From Deltaproteobacteria bacterium (GTDB taxonomy: Bacteria > Desulfobacterota > Desulfomonilia > UBA1062), in the NCBI GenBank assembly GCA_023230665.1, contig JALNWY010000003.1:1-55060 (forward strand): a DNA stretch of 55,060 bases, read 5' to 3'. The notes beneath the pieces were generated by a model. It saw nothing but the letters and a program-made list of their open reading frames with translations. It ran no database searches and was not told the origin of the DNA. The translations under genes were made by a program, and so were the position numbers. Below, in pieces: positions 50,201-55,060 of this stretch. Each line of letters begins with the position of its first letter. Within the stretch, counting starts at the first letter, position 1.

Positions 50201-51220
50201 GGTCATCCTCACCGGGTGCGGCTCATAGCCCGGGGCGTCCTTTTCCACGGTGATGCCCAGGTACCTGACCTGCTGCGACACCCACTGAAAGATCTCCGAG
50301 ACCTTGCGCCCGGGCTCTTCGATGCCCGATATCAGGCCTTGCACGGTCTTTTCCATCTCCGGGGTGGTGTCCTCGATGTGCGGCTTGCACAGGTTCCAGT
50401 ACCATCGCGACACACTCTCCCAGTCGGGGATGGTGCTGATCAGGAGCCGCTGCACCTGGGTGTAGAGCTTGGGCATCTGCGGCTCATCATAGGTCTGGGG
50501 CACGTCCTGGGCCACCCAGGCATAGACGATTCCGTCCTCGGTGTCCTCTTGCGCGTGGCTTACAGTGCCCGGGATCTCCGACTTGATTGCCATGCTCCTG
50601 AGCGGCATGTTCTTGGGAGCAGCCACAATATACTCGGAGCGCCTGATAGGGTCGATTCCCTCCATAAGGACATAGTCGGTGAACACGTCGGGCATGCGCA
50701 CCTTGTCGAAACGATCGTATACAATGAAATGGACGGTGTCGCCCACCTCGACCTCGGGGATGGTCACCCTCAGGATCCGGCTGTTGGGATCATAGATGTT
50801 CTCATCCATCTGCGACTGCTCGACCATCTCGCTCGAATTTGAGGCGATGTCGACCTCCTGCACGGTTCCGTCACCGCGGATGACCTCCACGAGCTGGAAC
50901 TCGGTGGTGTTGTAGGGAATGGTGAACGAGGAGGTGACGCTCTTGTACCTTCTCCTGCCTTTTTCAGTGAGGATCTTCACATAGGAGTCGTACCACTCAC
51001 CATAGGCGCCGTCCTCCTCATAGGCCACGAAGTGCCTGTTGTCCACCATGACAGCGTCTGCGTTCGGGTAGACCTCTGCGGTGACCAAAGCTGCAGCTTC
51101 CATGACATGGTCCCGGTTGATCGGCGTGAAGGTGAGAGCTGAGCACAGAGGCGCATACCCGAACAGCCAGACCAGCGCTCCGGCGCCCCATCCACCAAGT
51201 CTTGTCTTCATATGATTCAT
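47261..51220 (-). CDS. Large DUF3857/transglutaminase-like protein with two halves, second catalytically defective
   Basis: 1319 aa with a Sec signal peptide (GALVWLFGYAPLCSA). Half 1 (about 40-600): DUF3857 region, then a transglutaminase-like core with the full triad Cys348 (RRAGICRDKAALL), His388 (MFNHAVSC) and Asp404 (YILMDATD). Half 2 (about 670-1310): the same order, but the position of the Cys is Ser1002 (GYGNSADRAVLL); His1045 (APHWFNG) and Asp1065 (VYLNDTD) remain. Start: AAGGAAG 7-8 nt upstream. Secreted to the periplasm or cell surface. Family members are of unknown role, perhaps peptidase- or crosslink-type. The gap 46995-47260 upstream of the next gene contains only the tiny ORF. 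Confidence 0.8.
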   Translation of the reverse strand: MNHMKTRLGGWGAGALVWLFGYAPLCSALTFTPINRDHVMEAAALVTAEVYPNADAVMVDNRHFVAYEEDGAYGEWYDSYVKILTEKGRRRYKSVTSSFTIPYNTTEFQLVEVIRGDGTVQEVDIASNSSEMVEQSQMDENIYDPNSRILRVTIPEVEVGDTVHFIVYDRFDKVRMPDVFTDYVLMEGIDPIRRSEYIVAAPKNMPLRSMAIKSEIPGTVSHAQEDTEDGIVYAWVAQDVPQTYDEPQMPKLYTQVQRLLISTIPDWESVSRWYWNLCKPHIEDTTPEMEKTVQGLISGIEEPGRKVSEIFQWVSQQVRYLGITVEKDAPGYEPHPVRMTFERRAGICRDKAALLVSMLRIAGFDAYPVLIMNGPKKDHEVPQPMFNHAVSCIRLGDGNYILMDATDENTTELFPAYLNDQSYLVASPQGETLLTSPIIPAEHSMMRIETTGSIDRVGTLKADTVFCFEGFNDNAYRTFFSRLSFEERQQYIEKIIMRTASGGVLTSCEILPRNMQDTSEPIVVRAAFEVKEWAIPGKDAVMLPMIRFGRSVGMANVLIGKMGLKTRRYPYVTEVACGVRESLRIDLGDSVGQVMSLPDFEPVENHGTAWSMNVSIQDRVLTMDNVFKLKAPEYSPEEYIELQETLKTMEADSRKMPIFSPAPSAPLVQHKAWYSSSRDYDPDALILDELHEYDVIDDSTWTETRRVKMKVFTYAGVKNYSDLRIHYNPIRENVEVVSAVVTSPEGVQTSIHEQEINVMDADWVADGPRYPGSKVMVVSLPGVDQGSIIDYTIVRTKTGQPFFSLHGESCYIDNQRIDKRVREHRTIVGLDGVFRYHEPIEKKTVRIRVPQDMALKTSPSQESGALHPGVDLPGEDITFRTFTGDGKQVYEFSASQVPPVLEEDYLPPWYCFNPMVFASSGHWEKYAARVEKHLLEASSAGQKARKAARLLLKQAQGDSQKITIIRDYVIRGIKYIRTPWHEIPLEYITPADQVLAEGYGNSADRAVLLHAMLTEAGFKPEFVLASWVSSIDSLQKPMRDYPAPHWFNGVLVKVMTEDGPVYLNDTDQYASLGSTRYSGNPGLVLKTGEFESIEPISKAYADRRDTDIAIQLLEDGDIVLTQRRTYYGENFSAFKKQFSEMQPEERKRHHEQMITSISHAAQPFGQYVTRYDEYPGIEELSVKIDSYAVRQDKYLYLKVPGLINILEGVTSDARENPLYQSGPRNARITVEVTLPDGARACELLPPDGFRVRMGKDGGGISLKTSVDGSECGKACEVVRISQDVDIDPVVVPPADYPELLDSQRIISHPRSNLILVRME

Positions 51221-51547
51221 GCAGCGCTTCCTTTCCGAGAGGAATTTCTCGTGTGCTTCCGGAGGGAATGTGCTCTTGACCCTTGCATAAGACCAAAACC
51301 AACTGTACCCGCCAAGCTGTTAGTCGATTGGGAGACCGTAAACTATTTCGAGGATGGATTTCAATAATGAATTTACGATATGGATCATTATCTGGAACTA
51401 ATCGGCAAAATCTGCAGAAAAATCCCTCTAATGGTCAGATCACAAAATATAATGCCCCGGTGCTGTTTCCCTGTCCATTATCTTGTCATCGGGTCGTGAT
51501 ATAGGAGTTGTTTTAGTGATCATTTTCTGAAATAATCCTGTTTGACC

Positions 51548-51581
51548 GAATTATTGCGCAAGAATTATTGCGCAATATGAT
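51548..51581 (+). promoter_or_regulatory. Promoter with tandem 14-bp repeats, possible operator
   Basis: Direct repeat GAATTATTGCGCAA at 51548-51561 and again at 51562-51575, with no spacer; each has the palindromic core TTGCGCAA. A -35-like TTGCGC (51554-51559) and a -10 TATGAT (51576-51581), 16 bp apart, overlap it. The start would lie near 51588, 41 nt before the coiled-coil gene. Confidence 0.55.
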
Positions 51582-51628
51582 AAGGTGTCGGCTGCACGGT
51601 TATGACTGAATGAAGGGAGGTTTGTCCA

Positions 51629-52714
51629 ATGGCAAGCGCCAAGTCGAAAAAACCCGATCTCGGTATGAAAAACACCAAACAGGAACTCCTCGATGCCTAT
51701 AACGAGGTATTGGAAGAGCTTGAGGAACGGAACCAGGCAGAGCTGAAGCCTGAGAAGAAAATCGAGGAGAAAAAGAAGCAGGAGGTGATCCATGCCGTGC
51801 GCGATGTCTCGATGGATGGCGTGGCCCAGAACATAAAAACCCTGAAAGCGGATATCGACAAAAACCTCTCTCAGCTTCAGGAGAGGCTCGAATCAGAGGT
51901 AAAAAAGCTGGGCCACATTCAGGCCGCAATCAGCATCCGTGATGCCGAGCTCAGAGAAATCTACGAGATCGACCGGTCTGCAAGCTCTCTTGCCGCGCTC
52001 ATAGAAACCAGCAACCGCAAAAACCGGCTTTTTGAAGAAGAGCTGGAGCTGAAAAAGTCGAGCCTTCTGGAAGATATCGAAGAAACCCGTGGAAAGTGGG
52101 ACCAGGAAAAGGCCCTGCGCGCAGCCGAGGTCAAGGAGCAGCGAGAGCAGGAGGCGCGGCAGCGGCAGCGGGAAAAAGAAGAGTATCTGTATTCATTGCA
52201 GCGAGAGCGCCAGATCGAGAAAGACAAGTTTGAAGATGAAAAGGCCCGCCTCCTCTCTGAGAAACAGGCCCTTGAAAACGAGATCAAGGCCATGCGCGAG
52301 GCAGTTGAAAAAGAGCTCAGCGAGCGAAGAAAGGCTCTCGCGGAGAAGGAATCGGAATTCCTTGAGCTGAAAAAACGTGCCGGGGCATTTCCTGAAGAGC
52401 TTCAAAGCGCTGTCGCCAAGGCATCTAAAGACACAGCAGAGAGACTCAAGCTGGAGGCGGACTATCAGACGAACATGCTCAAGCAGCAGTATGAGGGGGA
52501 AAAGAATGTGCTGCTCACCCGCATCGACGCTCTGGAAAAAACCGTGAAGGAGCAGGCCGAGCAGATATCCAAGCTCTCAAGGCTTCAGGAGGCCGCTTAT
52601 CAAAAGGTGCAGGACGTGGCGGTGAAGGCAATCGAAGGGGCATCGAAGCACGGCTCGTTTTCCGGCCTGCAGCAGGCCCTTTCCGAGCAGGGGAGAAAGA
52701 CGAATTCGGATTAG
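51629..52714 (+). CDS. Coiled-coil protein of unknown function
   Basis: 361 aa, almost entirely charged heptads (about 15-60 and 65-330, rich in Glu, Lys, Gln and Arg), no signal peptide and no membrane segment. Start context GGGAGG about 10 nt before the ATG. The N-terminus MASAKSKKPDLGMKNTKQELLDAYNEVL is basic and followed by EELEERNQAEL; the C-terminus (SKHGSFSGLQQAL) is different in character. Looks like a cytoplasmic structural or tethering protein. No enzyme motif. It follows a promoter with tandem operator-like repeats. Confidence 0.7.
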   Translation: MASAKSKKPDLGMKNTKQELLDAYNEVLEELEERNQAELKPEKKIEEKKKQEVIHAVRDVSMDGVAQNIKTLKADIDKNLSQLQERLESEVKKLGHIQAAISIRDAELREIYEIDRSASSLAALIETSNRKNRLFEEELELKKSSLLEDIEETRGKWDQEKALRAAEVKEQREQEARQRQREKEEYLYSLQRERQIEKDKFEDEKARLLSEKQALENEIKAMREAVEKELSERRKALAEKESEFLELKKRAGAFPEELQSAVAKASKDTAERLKLEADYQTNMLKQQYEGEKNVLLTRIDALEKTVKEQAEQISKLSRLQEAAYQKVQDVAVKAIEGASKHGSFSGLQQALSEQGRKTNSD

Positions 52715-52787
52715 GCCTGACCCCATTCTTTCATTCATGAGAACAGTTCGCTAACAGCTTATATGCAATAGTTACAATTTGATCTGG

Positions 52788-53064
52788 GTGCGCCAGGGAA
52801 GTCTGGCTTGAAGGGAAAGGAGGGTAGTAACCAACCTGGAAATTCAAGGAAGGGACCCGGCAGGTGAGAGTTCTGCCCGGTCAAAGCGGGCGGTATGGGA
52901 GTCGTTCCATCAGATCTACAAGCGCTTTCCTCTCCCGCCAGTGGTCATCGTCCATAAATTGGCTCGTCCGTAGTGAATGGTTGCTTCTGAAGAGCAGGAT
53001 GCGGGAAAGCCGCACGTCCGGATCCGTGGGAGGCCGGGTTGGGCAACCGCACGGTCTACCCGAC
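52788..53064 (+). mobile_element. Shrunken group II intron (no reverse transcriptase)
   Basis: Starts with the 5' consensus GTGCGCC and ends with a domain V-like hairpin (GAGCAGGATGCGG, GAAA loop, CCGCACGTCCGGATC at about 52993-53025) and a domain VI-like stem that closes at CTACCCGAC. Compared with canonical GAGCC...GGTTC, domain V has two lost pairs, so it is degenerate. Only about 277 nt, less than the ribozyme part of typical introns, and no maturase frame. Inserted between the coiled-coil gene and the nucleotidyltransferase gene. Confidence 0.6.
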
Positions 53065-53175
53065 CAGTAATAAAAGGGGGACTACTACACAGCCTGGCAA
53101 AAGACACTTCCGAAAGGAGATCATTTTGTTTTGTCATTGAGTTATACGTAGATTGATGCTAATTAGCGTATAACC

Positions 53176-54234
53176 ATGAAGCGCATGCCGTTGGTCACGC
53201 AAACCCTCTATGCCGAGCTGGTTGAGCAGCTGATCATTGCCGAAGCAAACAGGTCGGTGGGAAAGCTCTCCGGGTGCTTCACCTCCAAGACCGTCAAGGG
53301 CAAGGAATATTGCTATTTCCAGTCGAGTGAGCCCGGTGGAATCTCACGCCAGATTTACATAGGCCCCAGGAACCAGGCCATAGACAGCTTCATCGAAAAA
53401 TATCTGGGAGAAAAGCAGGATATAAGAGAGGAAACCGAGAACCTCAACAGGCTCGCAAGCCAACTCCGCATCGGAGATGCCAACATCACGGACGCGGAGA
53501 CAGCCCGGGTTCTCAGGGCCTTGTCTGACAGCGGTTTTTTCAGACTGGGGGGAGTCCTGGTCGGCACGCACGCGTTCCTGGTAATGGGAAACATGCTCGG
53601 GGTCAAATGGGACAAACCATCTCTTCGCACACAGGACATCGACATCGCCGGGTCAGCTCGCATGGAAGTCGCGGTCCCTGATCTGGTTGCCGATATCCCC
53701 GGCACTCTGGAAAGCCTTCAAATGGGGTTTCTTCCCATCCCGCCCTTGAACCACAAGAATCCTTCGACATCGTTTCATATCCGGGGAAAGGAGTTGAGAG
53801 TCGATATCCTCACCCCCGCGAAAAAGCCTGATGATCCGAAGCCTGTTTTCATCAACAGGCTGAAAACGGCAGCGCAGCCGCTTATGTTCCTGGACTACCT
53901 CATCGAGACTCATGTTCAGGCAGCGGTAATCAATGGCGGTGGAATCCTGGTGAACATCCCTGATCCTGCCCGGTACGCTCTCCACAAACTCCTGGTTGCC
54001 GGGGAGAGGCCGGTATCAAGCAGTGTCAGGTCTACCAAGGATCTCTTCCAGGTGTCCCAGTTGCTCAATGTTCTCATACCGGACAGGCCTGGGGATCTCC
54101 CGGTGGCCATGGAAGAGATTCAATCCCGGGGAAAAAGATGGGTGAAAAGAATTCAAACTGGATTGAAGCAGCTTGGTTCCACCTATCCCGACACATATAA
54201 GCTGTTCCAAGACACCTATCCTGAAGCCAAGTGA
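53176..54234 (+). CDS. Nucleotidyltransferase-fold protein (GSU2403 type)
   Basis: 352 aa. Central NTase core: LGGVLVGTHAFLVMGNMLG (about 122-140, the GG/GS-type helix) then TQDIDIA (about 154-160) with the two metal-binding Asp, and a later LRVDILTP with the third acidic residue. Helical N- and C-terminal parts. This pattern is that of the GSU2403 family (annotated in Geobacter as NTP_transf type), of unknown substrate. Position next to an intron relic and far from any partner; related NTase folds act in toxin-antitoxin or defence systems, but no antitoxin gene is visible. Confidence 0.7.
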   Translation: MKRMPLVTQTLYAELVEQLIIAEANRSVGKLSGCFTSKTVKGKEYCYFQSSEPGGISRQIYIGPRNQAIDSFIEKYLGEKQDIREETENLNRLASQLRIGDANITDAETARVLRALSDSGFFRLGGVLVGTHAFLVMGNMLGVKWDKPSLRTQDIDIAGSARMEVAVPDLVADIPGTLESLQMGFLPIPPLNHKNPSTSFHIRGKELRVDILTPAKKPDDPKPVFINRLKTAAQPLMFLDYLIETHVQAAVINGGGILVNIPDPARYALHKLLVAGERPVSSSVRSTKDLFQVSQLLNVLIPDRPGDLPVAMEEIQSRGKRWVKRIQTGLKQLGSTYPDTYKLFQDTYPEAK

Positions 54235-54258
54235 CCTGCTATACTGCAAGATGAGATC

Positions 54259-54381
54259 ATGTCTTCCAGGGATGATCTGTCAGATGGAGTCAAAGACCTT
54301 TACAGCTTGAACCTCGATGCTCTCCTCACGTTTATCACCCTGCCGGGCATGCTCGTGACGCGCTCACTCAAGCAACAGTGA
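54259..54381 (+). CDS. Small hypothetical ORF (40 aa)
   Basis: ATG 54259 to TGA 54381: MSSRDDLSDGVKDLYSLNL followed by a hydrophobic end. It begins 24 bp after the nucleotidyltransferase stop. No clear ribosome site. Could be a real small gene or a fragment; included because it reads like protein. Confidence 0.25.
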   Translation: MSSRDDLSDGVKDLYSLNLDALLTFITLPGMLVTRSLKQQ

Positions 54382-54442
54382 GAAAAAGAAAACAAACATG
54401 CCGCTCTCGCGCAGCAATGCCGGGGAAAGGAGTGGAGAGGTA

Positions 54443-54838
54443 TCAGTCGGCAGAGCTGGTCTCTCCGGTTGTTCCGCCTGTCGCGCCTCCGGGCCTGATC
54501 TGAAGACCGGGGAAATTCTGACGGAAACGGCGCTCGCTGTCCTGCATGAGCTGGGTTCCCTGAGCCATCTCTCTTTTGCCCTGGTTGATCTGCGACTGGC
54601 CTTCCTGAATCATTTCCTCGCCGTCTCTGATGCGATCCCTGCCGGTCTGCGCCAGTTCCGAACCCTGCTCCCACTGCTCTGCCAGATCTTTCTTGAGGTC
54701 GACCTCTGACTGAACATCAGCAGCATATTCTCTCATGATATCGGCTGTAGTGGCCGGCTTTTCACCGCGGGCGCAGCCCGAAAGCGCAAACATCGCAATC
54801 CCGATAGCCAGAATGATTGATATTGAGAGCCTCTGCAT
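54443..54838 (-). CDS. Small coiled-coil lipoprotein
   Basis: 131 aa. Signal peptide IILAIGIAMFALSGC with a lipobox (LSGC). Mature part is a helix with 7-residue periodic Gly/Ile/Gln repeats (GRDRIRDGEEMIQEGQSQI, NQGKREMAQGTQL), then a Gly/Thr-rich tail. Predicted coiled-coil outer-membrane or inner-membrane lipoprotein, Lpp-like in form but not homologous by eye. Start: AAGGAG 6 nt upstream. Confidence 0.75.
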   Translation of the reverse strand: MQRLSISIILAIGIAMFALSGCARGEKPATTADIMREYAADVQSEVDLKKDLAEQWEQGSELAQTGRDRIRDGEEMIQEGQSQINQGKREMAQGTQLMQDSERRFRQNFPGLQIRPGGATGGTTGETSSAD

Positions 54839-54920
54839 GACTTACTCCTTCTTTTTATTCGCGTTTATACACGGATTCTCTGAATCATCGTAAGGCAGGT
54901 GCGCCTCCGGGCCGGCCTTC

Positions 54921-54947
54921 CATCCGGCCGTGAGATACGGCCGGATG
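54921..54947. repeat. Inverted repeat with 11-bp arms at the right end
   Basis: CATCCGGCCGT, 5-nt loop GAGAT, ACGGCCGGATG; no T-run. Upstream of the small lipoprotein gene on its strand. The part 54842-55060 contains no gene I can support. Confidence 0.65.
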
Positions 54948-55060
54948 CCTATGCCCTCTCCCGTGCCGGAGGAGCGAGCACACCCGGCCATCCGGCATGC
55001 ATCCGCCTTTCTGCTCATATATAGAATAGTACGAACAGGGCCTGTGTTGCTCAATATGCC

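Noticed and set aside
48620..50842. 740-codon plus-strand frame opposite the transglutaminase-like gene
   Set aside because: Shadow; composition rich in His, Asp, Val and Gly and no start context.
54842..55054. 70-codon minus-strand frame at the right end
   Set aside because: Crosses a perfect inverted repeat, no ribosome site, no family.

Overview
The window looks like a chromosomal segment of a Gram-negative anaerobe, most likely a delta-proteobacterium (Desulfobacterota). The support is a moderately high GC content, 2-hydroxyacyl-CoA dehydratase and fadN/fadA type acyl-CoA enzymes, multihaem cytochromes, a ResB/CcsA cytochrome c assembly pair, Pal and many lipoproteins, and sigma-54 control. 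I saw no tRNA, rRNA or CRISPR array. Gene names rest on motifs read by eye, not on searches.

Layout. 1-6161: acyl-CoA metabolism. A minus-strand operon encodes two 2-hydroxyacyl-CoA dehydratase-like subunits and an SDR cut by the window edge; it is divergent from a LarA-family gene and a CoA-transferase/GNAT fusion. 6168-10404: an ABC-F ATPase, a geranylgeranyl-reductase-like flavoprotein and an orphan CHC2/Toprim primase-like protein. 10546-28642: a long minus-strand nitrous oxide reductase operon of the clade II (Sec-exported NosZ) type. In transcription order it holds a receiver/GltD/ferredoxin fusion, Rieske protein, cytochrome b, pentahaem cytochrome c, nosZ, a NosB-like membrane protein, a small periplasmic protein, nosD, nosF, nosL, nosY, a TlpA-like thioredoxin, a NosL-cytochrome c fusion, a Tat-type NosL, a small anchored protein, an FtsX/LolD-like ABC pair and a polytopic CxxC membrane protein. 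A good -24/-12 promoter lies in front of it, with a 30-bp near-palindrome about 100 bp further upstream. The next gene upstream (28933-29937) is a sigma-54 activator that lacks any sensor domain.

30088-33253: ccsA-resB and an acyltransferase. 33547-37192: fadA-fadN beta-oxidation operon with an intrinsic terminator. 37417-39065: a methyltransferase and an RluA-type pseudouridine synthase. 39647-41186: three envelope lipoproteins (Pal, fasciclin, Ala-rich). 41464-45488: a thiamine ABC transporter (thiBPQ) behind a promoter, a TPP riboswitch and an intrinsic terminator.

45485-55060 is an accessory-looking stretch. It contains a REP-associated tyrosine transposase with REP copies inside its own reading frame and the N-terminus of a lost hsdM at its start, AT-rich DNA, a PilZ protein, a 1319-residue protein with two DUF3857/transglutaminase halves (the second lacking its catalytic Cys), a coiled-coil protein behind a tandem-repeat operator-like promoter, a shrunken group II intron, a GSU2403-type nucleotidyltransferase and a small lipoprotein.

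Working together (inference): the nos operon would pass electrons from a quinol or soluble donor through the Rieske/cytochrome b/pentahaem cytochrome chain to periplasmic NosZ. NosDFY, the three NosL-type proteins and the thiol proteins would handle copper and maturation, and ResB/CcsA would supply haem attachment. The 3' third of the operon (about 10.5-15.9 kb) is the best candidate for an undescribed maturation or thiol/copper-handling module.
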